Position numbers and translations under genes: made by a program. A DNA stretch of 64,000 bases, taken from CAWIJJ01 sp963836405 (GTDB lineage Bacteria; Acidobacteriota; Terriglobia; Bryobacterales; Bryobacteraceae). The notes under the pieces were generated by a model. The model searched no databases. It had not been told where the DNA came from and saw only the letters and a list, made by a program, of their open reading frames with translations. Shown in pieces: positions 43,210-52,807 of the stretch (the first letter of the stretch is position 1; every line of letters begins with the position of its first letter). The stretch is taken from positions 209,116 through 273,115 of the forward strand of contig CAWIJL010000013.1 in NCBI GenBank assembly GCA_963836405.1, given 5' to 3'.

Positions 43210-44646
43210 TCACACCCGCGGCGAACCGTCGATGTCCAGTTCGATCACCGAGGCGATCGCATCCGGCGCCTGCCCGTCAACCGCGATCGCCGTCTGCCCG
43301 TCGCCCGCCGTGACCGCGAGCGATCTGCCCGTCGCCTTCAACCGCGCCTGCCCGCGGCCGCCGCCCGCCAGCGGAAGCACGAGCTTGCCGTCCGCCGGCC
43401 AGTCGAACACGTGCAGGTAGAGCCGCGTCCGCCCGCCCGCGAGCGGCTTCTGCGTGCATCGGCCCCATTCGAGGCTCGCGAACGGACTCGCCGCCGTGGC
43501 GTAGATCGCATCGCCGTTGGTCTTCATCCAGCCGCCGATGGCCTGCATGGCGGCCACGCTTTCGCGCGGCACGCTGCCGTCGCCCGTGGGTCCGATGTTC
43601 AGCAGGTAGTTGCCTCCCTTGCTGGCGATATCGATCAGGTTCCGAATCAGCGTTTCGTTCGATTTCCACGCGTGATCGTGTTCGCTGTACCCCCAGGTCG
43701 TGTTCATCGTCATGCAGGTTTCCCAATCGACGCCGGGCATCCCCGTGGCGGGAATGTGCTGCTCGGGTGTGATGAAGTCGCCGTACTTCGGATCGAGCTG
43801 CGGTGAGATGGCGTTCGTGCCCATGCCGGTGAAGCCCGCCTCCGGAATGCGGAACAAGCGGTTGTTCATAATGATTCGCGGCTGCTTCGCCCGCACCTCC
43901 GCCAGCAGCTCGAACGCGCGCCAGGCCTCCTCGCCCTGAAAATCCTGCGCGCTGTAGTCCCACCACAAGATGTCCACGGGCCCGTAGTTTGAAACCAGCT
44001 CGTTCACCTCCGCGTGCAGGTAGGCGAGATACTTCTGGTGGTCGCGTGTCCCGTTCGGATACGCCTGTCCGCGCAGCGGATGCGGCAGTTGCTGCGACCG
44101 CTCGTACTCGTACTGGTCGTGATGCCAGTCGATCACGGAGTGGTAGAAACCCACGCGCAGGCCTTCGCCGCGAACCGCGTCCACGATCTCCCGCACCAGG
44201 TCGCGGTGAAGCACGGAGCCCGCATCGTAATCGCTCACGTTCGAGTCGTGAAGGGCGAAACCGTCGTGGTGTTTGGTGGTGAACACCACGTAGCGGCACC
44301 CTGCATCTTTGGCGAGGCGCGCCCACTCGCGGGCGAACCCGGTCCTGGGCCGGAACAGCGGGATCGCGCGCGCGGCGTAGGTGGCCGTGTCCGCCTTCAC
44401 CCGGTTCTGAATCCATTCCATGCCGCCGCTGGTGGCCACCGGCTTGCCGTCCCAGGTGCCCGCCAGGCCGGAATACAGGCCCCAATGCACGAACATGCCG
44501 AACCGCGCCTCGCGCCACCACTTCATGCGCGCATCGCGCTGCGCCCGGCTCTCGACGGACGGCGGACTCTGGGCGGCAGCGAAACGGCGCCGCGCCATCA
44601 ACAGGCCCACGGAGGAGCCGTGCAAAAGTTTGCGTCTGGTCAGCAT
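43210..44646 (-). CDS. GH29 alpha-L-fucosidase, Tat-exported
   Basis: 478 residues. Tat signal MLTRRKLLHGSSVGLLMA, then the canonical GH29 barrel: WWREARFGMFVHWGLYSGLA, CRYVVFTTKHHDGFALHDS, LRVGFYHSVIDWHHDQYEY, the nucleophile Asp in DILWWDYSAQDF, and SKGGNYLLNIGPTGDGSVP. This is closer to typical fucosidases than the gene at 17455-18981. Expected to release terminal L-fucose in the periplasm. It begins 46 bp after the phosphorylase stop and is followed 10 bp later by the GH38 gene. Confidence 0.93.
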   Translation of the reverse strand: MLTRRKLLHGSSVGLLMARRRFAAAQSPPSVESRAQRDARMKWWREARFGMFVHWGLYSGLAGTWDGKPVATSGGMEWIQNRVKADTATYAARAIPLFRPRTGFAREWARLAKDAGCRYVVFTTKHHDGFALHDSNVSDYDAGSVLHRDLVREIVDAVRGEGLRVGFYHSVIDWHHDQYEYERSQQLPHPLRGQAYPNGTRDHQKYLAYLHAEVNELVSNYGPVDILWWDYSAQDFQGEEAWRAFELLAEVRAKQPRIIMNNRLFRIPEAGFTGMGTNAISPQLDPKYGDFITPEQHIPATGMPGVDWETCMTMNTTWGYSEHDHAWKSNETLIRNLIDIASKGGNYLLNIGPTGDGSVPRESVAAMQAIGGWMKTNGDAIYATAASPFASLEWGRCTQKPLAGGRTRLYLHVFDWPADGKLVLPLAGGGRGQARLKATGRSLAVTAGDGQTAIAVDGQAPDAIASVIELDIDGSPRV

Positions 44647-44692
44647 GGATTCGTCCCGTTCACTGTAACAAAACCGGTGCGCCGCTAAGCGG

Positions 44693-47215
44693 TCACTTCT
44701 GCCAGAGAATCCGGGTTACTTCGAGCCCCGTCGCGAGCGGATGTTTCGCGACGATCCGCGGCGTGAAATCGCCTGCCGGGCGGGTGGCGTTCGTCCGTGC
44801 CGAGTAAGAGAAAACTGCCGGATCCCCCGGAGCCGGCTGCATTCGCACCATCGGCCGGCAAAAGGCTTCGCAGCCATCCGCGGAATTCGCATACAGCTCG
44901 ATACGCACGTCGGCGGGATCGAGTCCGGCCAGGTACACCTCCAGCTCGAATAGCAGTTCGCCGGCCGTATTCTCAGCGTGGAACCGGCCGAAACGGACTT
45001 CGCTCCACCGCTCTTCGATCCGCCTCTGCCACGCCGCCAGATCGGCGCCGGCCTTTCCATGATTTACGGCACGCGCCGCATAGGCGGCGGCCGCGGGAAT
45101 ATAGTGCTCCTCCGTGTATTGCCGGACGGTTCGGTTGGCCGAAAACGCGGGCGTCAGTTCCGCCATGCTTTCGCGCATCCGCCCGGTCCAGTGTCGCGGG
45201 ATTCCCCCGGCGTCACGATCGTAAAACTCCGGGATGATTTGATCTTCGAGCGCCGCGTAGAGCGCCCCGGCATCGGCGCCATCCCACCACGGATCGTCGC
45301 CGTGTTCGGCTCCGTCGCCGATGGCCCAGCCCACCGCGGGCGTATATGCTTCCGCCCACCAGCCATCCAGAACGGACAGATTCAGGCCGCCGTTCACCAG
45401 CACTTTCATGCCGCTGGTGCCGCTCGCCTCCCACGGCCGCCGGGGCGTGTTGATCCAGACGTCCACGCCCTCCACCAGCCGCTCGGCCAGCAGCATGTCG
45501 TAATCGCTCAAAAACACCACGTGCGCGCGCACCTCGGCTTCGCGGGCAAAGCGGGTCCATTCGCGAATCAGGTCCTGTCCGGGCACGTCTTTCGGATGCG
45601 CCTTCCCGGCCATGATCAATTGAACCGGCCTTTGCGGATTGGTCAGAATCCGTTTTAGGCGATCGCGATCGCTGAGCAGGAGCGTGGGCCGCTTGTAGGT
45701 GGCGAAACGGCGCGCGAACCCGAGCGTCAAGGTATCCGGATCGAGGACGGCGCGCGCCTCCTGCATTTGCAGGGACGAGGCGCCGTACCCGGCCTCCTGC
45801 CGCTCCAATCGCTGGCGCGCATATTCGACCAGTGCGCGGCGGCCGGTGGTGCGCATGTCCCAGAGCCGCAGGTCGTCCACGCCGCGGAAATTCGCAGAGG
45901 TCGTCCCCAGATCGCCTCGCCACGTGCCTTTGCCGCACTGTTCGGTCCAAAGCCGGTCGGCGCCCTCCGAATCCCACGTCGGCACGTGAATCCCGTTGGT
46001 GACGTAGCCGATGGGCACCTCCGCTTCCGGAAATCTCGGAAACAGCGATCCGAAGAGCCGGCGGCTCACGTCGCGGTGGAGGCGGCTCACGCCGTTTGCC
46101 GAGCCGCTCCCGCGCATCGCAAGGTAGGCCATATTGAACGGCTCCGCCTCGTTCTCCGGATTGGCACGGCCCAGAGCCAGCAGGTCGCCCAGCGAAATGC
46201 GCAGCACGTCCTGCGCGTACCGCGACAGGAACTGGCGAATCAGGTCGGGCGCGAACCGGTCGAAGCCGGCGTCCACGGCGGTGTGCGTGGTGAAGACATT
46301 GCCCGCGCGCGTCACCGCCAGCGCTTCGGCAAACGGCAGCCCGGTATTTTCCATGTAGCTGCGGGCCCGTTCCAGCACCGCAAAGGCGGCGTGGCCTTCG
46401 TTGAGGTGGCACACTTCCGGCGCGATCCCGAGCGCGCGCAGAAGCCGCCATCCCACCAGGCCGAGAATCAGTTCCTGCTTCAGCCGCAGTTCCGGTCCGC
46501 CGCCGTAGAGTTCGCTGGTGATGCCGCGATGCTGCGGCGGGTTGGCGGGATCGTTCGTATCCAGCAGGTACAGCCTGGCGCGCCCCACCTGGACTTCCCA
46601 TGTTCGAATCCAGAGCTTGGCGCCCGGCAGGTGGAAGGGAATGCGCAGCCACTCGCCTCCGTTGGTGCGCAGCGGCCTGACCGGCAACTGGCCCGGCTCG
46701 TTTACCGGATACAGCGCCAACTGGCTTCCATGGGCATCGAGTTCCTGCCGGAAATAGCCCTGCTGGTAAAGGAGCCCTACCGCGACCACAGGCACTCCCA
46801 GGTCGCTTGCGGACTTCAGTTGGTCCCCCGCGACGTTGCCCAGGCCTCCCGAATAAATCGGCAGCGCCTCGCTGAGCATATACTCCATGCTGAAGTAGGC
46901 CGCCGTGCGCAGGGGCGAGTCCGGGTGAGCCGTCTGAAACCAGGCCGCGGAAGTGTTCTTCGCGCTGACCCCGGCCAGAAGTTCTTCCACGCGACTGCGA
47001 AAATCGGAATCCGTCACCGCGTCGAGCTTGCGTTGCGAGATGGCTTGAAGGATCAGCCAGGGGTTGCCGGTAAGTTCCCAGAGCTCGGGGTCGAGCCGCT
47101 TCCACACCTCGTCGGCGGAATGATTCCAGGTCCAGTGGAGATCGAGCGCCAGACGGGTCAGGGCATCGGAGGCCCGGGTTTCGGAGGAAAAGGCGGAATA
47201 GGTTGGATTGCTCAT
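44693..47215 (-). CDS. glgP: Alpha-glucan phosphorylase
   Basis: 840 residues of the shorter bacterial alpha-glucan phosphorylase type (GT35). Residues 10-110 are the DUF3417 N-terminal domain (LALDLHWTWNHSADEVWKRL). The phosphorylase core shows YFSMEYMLSEALPIYSGGLG, VCHLNEGHAAF, FTTHTAVDAGFDRF, and the PLP Lys in EASGTSGMKVLVNGG. It would release glucose 1-phosphate from glycogen or maltodextrins in the cytoplasm; no signal peptide is present. I chose the ATG at 47215 (MSNPTYSAF), which fits family starts; an in-frame ATG at 47245 is possible and neither has a clear ribosome-binding site. The gene probably heads the run to the GH29 and GH38 genes. Divergent from the deacetylase gene. Confidence 0.93.
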   Translation of the reverse strand: MSNPTYSAFSSETRASDALTRLALDLHWTWNHSADEVWKRLDPELWELTGNPWLILQAISQRKLDAVTDSDFRSRVEELLAGVSAKNTSAAWFQTAHPDSPLRTAAYFSMEYMLSEALPIYSGGLGNVAGDQLKSASDLGVPVVAVGLLYQQGYFRQELDAHGSQLALYPVNEPGQLPVRPLRTNGGEWLRIPFHLPGAKLWIRTWEVQVGRARLYLLDTNDPANPPQHRGITSELYGGGPELRLKQELILGLVGWRLLRALGIAPEVCHLNEGHAAFAVLERARSYMENTGLPFAEALAVTRAGNVFTTHTAVDAGFDRFAPDLIRQFLSRYAQDVLRISLGDLLALGRANPENEAEPFNMAYLAMRGSGSANGVSRLHRDVSRRLFGSLFPRFPEAEVPIGYVTNGIHVPTWDSEGADRLWTEQCGKGTWRGDLGTTSANFRGVDDLRLWDMRTTGRRALVEYARQRLERQEAGYGASSLQMQEARAVLDPDTLTLGFARRFATYKRPTLLLSDRDRLKRILTNPQRPVQLIMAGKAHPKDVPGQDLIREWTRFAREAEVRAHVVFLSDYDMLLAERLVEGVDVWINTPRRPWEASGTSGMKVLVNGGLNLSVLDGWWAEAYTPAVGWAIGDGAEHGDDPWWDGADAGALYAALEDQIIPEFYDRDAGGIPRHWTGRMRESMAELTPAFSANRTVRQYTEEHYIPAAAAYAARAVNHGKAGADLAAWQRRIEERWSEVRFGRFHAENTAGELLFELEVYLAGLDPADVRIELYANSADGCEAFCRPMVRMQPAPGDPAVFSYSARTNATRPAGDFTPRIVAKHPLATGLEVTRILWQK

Positions 47216-47290
47216 CGGCGAGTACCGATGACCCAAGGCTACCATTGCGCCGCCAGTTTCCTGGCGGTCCGCGGAACGGGCTAAACCGCC

Positions 47291-47314
47291 GAGGCCGCCA
47301 ACATTGGCGGCCTC
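47291..47314. repeat. 24-bp perfect palindrome, copy 1
   Basis: GAGGCCGCCAA (47291-47301), spacer CA, TTGGCGGCCTC (47304-47314): 11-bp arms that pair perfectly. It lies between the divergent phosphorylase and deacetylase genes. A second copy of the core in opposite orientation is at 47358-47373. It may be a regulatory site or a small REP-like mobile palindrome. Confidence 0.65.
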
Positions 47315-47357
47315 ATCCCGGCAAGTTGTTGATTCCGCGCGGCTCCGAAGAGCGAAA

Positions 47358-47373
47358 CCGCCAATGTTGGCGG
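47358..47373. repeat. Palindrome, copy 2 (reverse orientation of copy 1)
   Basis: CCGCCAA-TG-TTGGCGG, 7-bp arms with a 2-base spacer. The core is the reverse complement of the 47291-47314 palindrome and shares GGCCT on one side. The two copies are about 65 bp apart in the same intergenic region. Confidence 0.6.
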
Positions 47374-47436
47374 CCTGAGCCTCGAGACAACGCACGCTGC
47401 GGCCAGAAACTGAGCGGCCGTGCGCTATCGTGAGGC

Positions 47437-48327
47437 ATGGCTGCCGCCCTCAGAACCCTGTTGCTGTTGCTACTCGCGGGCCTCTGTATTTCCGGACGCG
47501 AAGTGGCCATCACCATCGACGATCTGCCGCGCGGCGGCGACGGCGGACCGCGGACGCTCACCGAAATGCGAGCCATGACCGCGCGCCTGCTGAACCCGTT
47601 CAAAGAGCGGCGGATTCCGGTCATCGGCTTCGTGAATTCGGGCAGGGCGGCTCCCGGCACGCTCCGCCCGGTTTTGGATCAGTGGCTCGAGGCGGGGGCG
47701 GACCTCGGCAACCACACCGCCACCCACCCCAACATCAACCGCGTCAGCCTCGCCGACTACACCGCCGATATCGTGAAGGGCGAACCGGAGCTGCGTGCCG
47801 CCCTCGAGGCGCACGGAAAGAAGCTTCGATTCTTCCGGCATCCGTTTCTGTTCACCGGACCGACGGCGGAAACCAAGCGCGGCTTGCAGCAGTTCCTGAA
47901 TGCGCACGGATATCGCGTGGCCCCGGTGACGCTGGACAACGCGGATTACCAGTTTGCGGCGTTGTACACGCGGCCCGAATACCGGGAGCGCGTGCGGCGC
48001 GAGTACGTTCCGTACCTGGAAAGTGTGGTGGCGTTCTTCGAGGCGCGATCGGTAGAGGTGGTAGGCCGGGAGATCCCGCAAATCCTGCTGATCCACGCTT
48101 CGCAACTCAACGCCGACCTGATGCCGGAACTGCTGGCGATGTTCGTGCGGCGCGGCTACAGCTTCGTTTCGCTGGAGCGGGCGCTGGCCGACGAGGCGTA
48201 CGCCCTGCCGGAAGAGTACGTGGGCCCGAACGGTTTTTCCTGGATTCACCGCTGGTCGAAAACCAAAGGCATGCCCGGCAAAGGCGAGCCCGAACCGCCC
48301 GCCTGGGTGACGTCCGCTGCAAACTGA
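47437..48327 (+). CDS. Polysaccharide deacetylase (CE4/NodB-type)
   Basis: 296 residues. A signal peptide (LRTLLLLLLAGLCISG) is followed by a NodB-type fold. Motif 1 is VAITIDDLPRGGDGG, with Ile and Leu-Pro in place of the usual TFDDGP, and keeps the Asp pair for catalysis and metal. Motif 2, GNHTATHPNIN, supplies the HxxxH metal histidines. RHPFLFTG is the usual third motif (RxPY-like). ILLIHASQLNADL is the fifth. It should remove acetyl groups from an extracellular amino-sugar or xylan-type polymer. It is divergent from the alpha-glucan phosphorylase with 221 bp between starts. Confidence 0.9.
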   Translation: MAAALRTLLLLLLAGLCISGREVAITIDDLPRGGDGGPRTLTEMRAMTARLLNPFKERRIPVIGFVNSGRAAPGTLRPVLDQWLEAGADLGNHTATHPNINRVSLADYTADIVKGEPELRAALEAHGKKLRFFRHPFLFTGPTAETKRGLQQFLNAHGYRVAPVTLDNADYQFAALYTRPEYRERVRREYVPYLESVVAFFEARSVEVVGREIPQILLIHASQLNADLMPELLAMFVRRGYSFVSLERALADEAYALPEEYVGPNGFSWIHRWSKTKGMPGKGEPEPPAWVTSAAN

Positions 48328-48345
48328 GCCGGGTTTACCGCAATC

Positions 48346-49221
48346 TCAGCGGGTGAGCAGCCCGTCCAGATAGCTCTTGAGGAGTTGGAATGGCGGCACG
48401 CCCGGGAGCGCCTGGCGCTTGCCGCCGTGGACGACGACAATGGTCGGGGTCTGGTTGAGGTTGTCGCGGCGTCCGGCGGCGAGGTCGGCTTCGATTGAAT
48501 CGTCCAGGCGAGGGTCGGTGGCCACCATTTGACGGACCTTCTCCAGTACGGCGGGGGGCAGCACAGTCGCGAGTTCCTCGCCCACCTTACCGGTTTCCAT
48601 CCAGGAGGATTGCGTCGCAAAGATGCGGTCAGCCGCTGCCTGGTAGTAGCCGAGCTGCCCGGCCGCGTTGGCGTAGCGGGCGGCAAGGCGCGAGTAGCGG
48701 TGCTGGGGCAGGGGGAAGTCGCGGAACACGAGGCGGATTTTGCCGGTCTTGACGTATTGCGCCATCAGCAGCGGGAGGGTGTCGCGGTGAAGCATGGCGC
48801 AGGCGGGGCATTCGTAATCGGAGTAGATCTCGCACACTACCGAAGCCATGACCGGACCGAACTGCTTGTAGTCGGGCACCGCCAGCGCGACTGCCGGGGC
48901 GGGAACGGGAGCGGGTTCCGGTGCAGTGACTTCGGTGACGGCGGCGGGCCGGGGCCGGATGGTGTGCCAGAAATTTTGCGCGCAGGCGCGGGGCGTGGCG
49001 CAGGCCTGAGGCGAGGCCAGGACCACGATGCAGACGGCGGCGACAACAGCGGTGACGGAGGTGGCCAGCAGCCAGCGCAGGCGGCGCGCGCGTCCGGCGC
49101 GTTCCAACTGGCGCAGACGGGCCAGGGCGCGTCCGGCATCGGGAACCCAGGAAGCGGAGGGCTCGAGAGAATCGAGGCGCGCGGCTACCCAACGGCTAGT
49201 CTTCTGGGAATCAGGATCCAT
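48346..49221 (-). CDS. Membrane-anchored DsbA-like thioredoxin-fold protein
   Basis: 291 residues. A 47-residue, Arg- and Leu-rich N-terminal segment would be cytoplasmic, followed by one membrane helix (about 48-70, LLATSVTAVVAAVCIVVLA), a Pro/Ala linker, and a DsbA-type thioredoxin domain from about 117: active site CPAC at 138-141 in YSDYECPACAMLHRD, and cis-Pro loop NQTPTIVVVHG. It would catalyse or sense thiol-disulfide exchange in the periplasm. Its start overlaps the upstream ECF sigma gene by 11 bp, the usual place of an anti-sigma factor, so the cytoplasmic segment may bind the sigma factor. That is inference. No zinc-finger anti-sigma motif is seen. Confidence 0.87.
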   Translation of the reverse strand: MDPDSQKTSRWVAARLDSLEPSASWVPDAGRALARLRQLERAGRARRLRWLLATSVTAVVAAVCIVVLASPQACATPRACAQNFWHTIRPRPAAVTEVTAPEPAPVPAPAVALAVPDYKQFGPVMASVVCEIYSDYECPACAMLHRDTLPLLMAQYVKTGKIRLVFRDFPLPQHRYSRLAARYANAAGQLGYYQAAADRIFATQSSWMETGKVGEELATVLPPAVLEKVRQMVATDPRLDDSIEADLAAGRRDNLNQTPTIVVVHGGKRQALPGVPPFQLLKSYLDGLLTR

Positions 49222-49744
49222 AGTGCTCGAGATACTCCTTTCGGAACGCCTGCTGGGCGCGACTCAAAAAAGTCCCGACCGACGCCGGGTTCAGGTCGAG
49301 GGCGGAGGCGATTTCCGCGTAACTGAGGCCGCTCGAGCGGAGCAGCAGCAGTTCGGCCTGCCCGGATTCGATGGCGGCCAGCACGCGTCTGACCTGCTCG
49401 CGCTGCTCGGCGGCGGCGTGCTCCTCTTCGGGGGAGAGGGGCGGCGCCGGGACCTCCGCCAGCGCCTCGTAGCGGCTGCGGCGCGAGTGGCTGCGCAACT
49501 CATTGAGGCCCATGCGGACGGCGGTACGGTACATCCAGCCGCGGGCGGCATCGCCCTGCGCGCGCGGCGTGCGCCAGAGCTTCAAGAAAGCTTCCACCGC
49601 CAGTTCTTCGGCGCGGGCGTGGTCGCCCACCACGCGCGCGATGGCGCGTGCTACCGGCCCGTAGTGTGCTTGAAAAAACGCGTCGAAGTCGAAGGTGTCC
49701 TCCCCGGCTGCGACTGCCGCGGCCAGCTTGCCGTGTGCGTTCAC
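49211..49744 (-). CDS. ECF-type RNA polymerase sigma factor
   Basis: 177 residues. Region 2 is at about 22-90 (FFQAHYGPVARAIARVVGDH, RAEELAVEAFLKLWRTP, GWMYRTAVRMGLNELRS) and region 4 at about 115-172 (AIESGQAELLLLRSSGLSYA, EIASALDLNPASVGTFLSRA). The start is a GTG at 49744. It overlaps the gene for the membrane DsbA-like protein by 11 bp, which suggests coordinated production of a sigma factor and its membrane partner. Targets are not visible; the permease gene upstream on the same strand ends 39 bp away. Confidence 0.9.
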   Translation of the reverse strand: MNAHGKLAAAVAAGEDTFDFDAFFQAHYGPVARAIARVVGDHARAEELAVEAFLKLWRTPRAQGDAARGWMYRTAVRMGLNELRSHSRRSRYEALAEVPAPPLSPEEEHAAAEQREQVRRVLAAIESGQAELLLLRSSGLSYAEIASALDLNPASVGTFLSRAQQAFRKEYLEHYGS

Positions 49745-49783
49745 ATAATCTGAACACCGCCCGCGCCGAGTTTGTGACAGCCG

Positions 49784-52456
49784 CTATTCCCAGCGTAGCG
49801 CGCGAATGGGATCCACACGTGCGCCGCGGCGTGCCGGAATGAGCGCGGCGGCCACGCCGACTGCGGCCAGCAGGAGCACGGCGGCCACCCAGGTGGCGGG
49901 GTCGTACCGTTTCACTTGAAACAGAAGGCTCTCGAGGTAGGTGGAAAGGGCCCAGGCGCCGGCGAGGCCCGCGGCCACTCCGCCTGCGATAACCCAGGCG
50001 GCCTGGCGCACTACCAGGGCGACGATGCGCCATGGATTTGCGCCCAACGCGATGCGGAGGCCCAGTTCCGGAGTGCGCTGGCTGACGCTATAGGAGAGCA
50101 CGCCGTAGATGCCGACGAGCGCCAGCCCCACAGCCACGCCGGCGAATACCAGCACCAGCAGGGTCTGGAACCGCCGCTGCGCCACTGACTCGCTGACAAT
50201 TTCCTCGAGCGTGCGGACGCGGGTGAGCGGGAGATCCTTATCGATGGACCAGACCTCGGCCTGGATGGCATTGACGAGCAGGCGCGGATCGCGCGCCGAA
50301 CGGATGGCGAAGTCGGCGAGCGGGACGGGATAAAGATCGGTCTGGGCCGCGGCGAGGTAGACCTGGGGATTGATATCGGCGGTCTTCCCGGCGCGCCGGA
50401 TGTCGTCCACCACGCCGACGATTTCGACCCAGGGCCGTCCGTCGCCGCGGCGCATGCGGTGGCCGATGGGATCGGCGCCATTGAGGTAGTGACGGGAAAA
50501 AGCCTGGTTCACGAGGGCCACGGCGGGAGTTCCGGCGCGGTCGGCAGCGGTGAGCTTGCGGCCGTGCAGCAGGGGGATGCCGAGGGTTTCGAAATAGCCG
50601 GGGCTGACGGCCTGAAAATCGGGATCGAGCATGCGGCCGGGGAGCGAATCGAGATCGATGCCGGAACTCCAGCCGCCGCGCAGGGGCATGCGATTGGCAT
50701 ACGCGGCCGATTGCACTCCGGGCAGAGACTCGACACGGGCTGCAAGCTGCTCGAAGAAGCGCAGGCGATGGCCGGCCGAGGGGTAGCGTGCGGCGGGTAA
50801 GTTGAGGTTGACGGCGAGGACGCGTTCGGGCTGAAAGCCGAGGTCGATGCCCATGAGCCGGACGAAGCTCTTGATCAGGAGGCCCGCGCCGATCAGCAGG
50901 ATCAGGGAAAGCGCGATTTCGACGGCGGGCAGCGCGGTTCTCCAGCGGGCCTGGGAGCGGTCGGCCGTGTTGCGGCCGGCGCCCTTGAGGGCGTCCACGG
51001 GTTTCGATTGCGACGCCTGCCAGGCGGGAGCGAGGCCGAATACGATACCGGTGACGGTGGCGATGGCGGCTGCGACGGCAAAGACGCGCCAGTCCAGCGC
51101 GACCTGTTGAATGCGCGGGATGGCGGGGGGCGCGAGAAAGACGAGCAGGCGCATCAAAGCCTGGCCGACCAGGATGCCGGCGGCGCATCCGGCGCCCGCG
51201 ATAAGCAGGCTTTCGGCCAGGAACTGGCGCACGATCCGCACCTTGCCGGCGCCGAGGGCGAGCCGCACCGCGGTTTCATGGCGGCGGGCGATGGCGCGCA
51301 CCAGAAACAGGTTGGCGACGTTGACGCACGTGATGAGCACGATCAGCGCGGAAGCGCCGAGGATGGCGAGGAGGGAGTCGTGCACGGCGCGGACCAGGTC
51401 GCGGTCGAGCGGCGCGATGGCCGCGGTGACGCCGGTGTTGGTATTGGGATACCGCTTTTCGAGCGCAGCCGAAACGGCCTGAAGCTGGGCGCGCGCGGTA
51501 TCCATCGTCGCGCCGGGGGCGAGGCGCGCGACGACGTTCACTTCATGGTCGCCATGGCTCTGGAGGAGCAGCGGGGTGAGGAGGGCGGGAGTGTAGATTT
51601 CGATGCGGTCCTTGAGGCTGAGCTGGGCGGGGGATTCGAAGCCGGCGGGGAGGACGCCGACGATGCGGTGCGGTTTGGCGTCGAGACGCACGGAGCGATC
51701 GAGGACACGCGGGTCGGCGCCGAGGCGGCGCTGCCAGAAGTCGTGCGTGACGATGACGACGGCGGGCGCGCCGGGGCTATTTTCCGCGGGAAGAAAATTG
51801 CGGCCGAGGGCGGGGGAGACGCCAAGCACGCGGAAAAAAGCCGGCGTGATGGCTTCGCCGTTGAGGCGCACGGGGTTGCCCAGGTCCGTGAGGTTCATGG
51901 GCGCGCTGTCATAGGGCGCGAGTCCGGCGAAACGCGGGCGCGGCTATTTCGTAATCGGCGAGGTTGGCCACCGAGACGGTGGAGCGTTCCTTCCCGCCGG
52001 CGCTGCCGCTCGAATTGAAGACTGCGGCTCGCGGGCGCGGGTCTCCTCCCACAGGGAGACGAGACGGCCGGGGTCCGGGTAGGGCAGGGGGCGCAGCATG
52101 ACCGCGTTGACGAGGCTGAAGACGGCCACGTTGATCCCCAGGCCAAAGGCGAGGGTACCCACGGCAAGGGCAGTGAAACCGGGCGACTTGCGCAGGGCGC
52201 GGAAGGCGTGGCGGAGATCCTGCGCGAACCGGTCCGGGCGGGACCAGCCCCAGGTTTCGGTGCTGGTTTCGCCGAGCGCGGTGCGGTTGCCGAACTGCCG
52301 GAGCGCGCGGTTGCGCGCTTCCGCGGCCGCCACGCCCTGCTCGCGCAGTTTGCGGGCGCGCAGTTCGACATGCAGTCGCATTTCCTCGTCGAGATCGCTC
52401 GCGAATTCCTCTTTCCGGAAAAGGCGGGTGAGCCGCCGCCAGATTTCGCCGATCAT
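49784..52456 (-). pseudogene. MacB/FtsX-type orphan ABC permease, frameshifted
   Basis: The parts of one long permease of about 890 residues lie in three frames. From 52456: the acidobacterial permease prefix (MIGEIWRRLTRLFRKEEFAS, DLDEEMRLHVELRARKLREQ), first membrane helix and PYPDPGRLVSLWEETR. Near 52025 the reading must shift to give NSSGSAGGKERSTVSVANLA, and near 51925 it shifts again to GLAPYDSAPMNLTDLGNPVR, after which 49784-51898 is open to the end with two FtsX domains (for example ETAVRLALGAGKVRIVRQFL and PELGLRIALGANPWRIVALV). AGGAGG lies before the ATG at 52456. Such permeases pair with PadR regulators; the one here is 12 bp upstream. Two indels imply a dead gene or sequence errors. 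Confidence 0.8.
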
Positions 52457-52468
52457 TGCATCCTCCTG

Positions 52469-52807
52469 TTATGCGGGGTGAAGCACGCGGGCGATGGCCT
52501 GCGCCACCCGGCCGTACCGTTCCATTTCGCCGGCCAGGTGCTTGCGGCCGGCAGGCGTGAGGCGGTAATAGCGGGCGCGCCGGTTTTCGCTTGTCTTCCC
52601 CCATTCGCCCGAAATCCAGCCCTTGACGAGCATGCGTTGAAGGGCGGGGTAGAGCGAGCCCTCTTCCACCTGGAGCACCTCTTCGGAGGCGGCCAGGATG
52701 GATTCCGCGATTTCGAAGCCGTGCATCTCGCGGGCGCGGGCGAGGGTCTTCAGGATGAGCATGTCGAGCGTGCCGGGCGGAATTTCGTCGCGCTGTCCTC
52801 GAGTCAC
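52469..52807 (-). CDS. PadR family transcriptional regulator
   Basis: 112 residues with the PadR winged-helix fold: PPGTLDMLILKTLARAREMH, GFEIAESI, VEEGSLYPALQRMLVKGWIS, RRARYYRLTPAGRKHLA. PadR proteins usually repress their own operon and a nearby transporter. The start is a GTG at 52807, which sits inside a 7-bp inverted repeat (52806-52822) that is a good candidate operator. The frameshifted orphan permease gene follows 12 bp downstream, the usual acidobacterial pairing. Confidence 0.92.
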   Translation of the reverse strand: MTRGQRDEIPPGTLDMLILKTLARAREMHGFEIAESILAASEEVLQVEEGSLYPALQRMLVKGWISGEWGKTSENRRARYYRLTPAGRKHLAGEMERYGRVAQAIARVLHPA

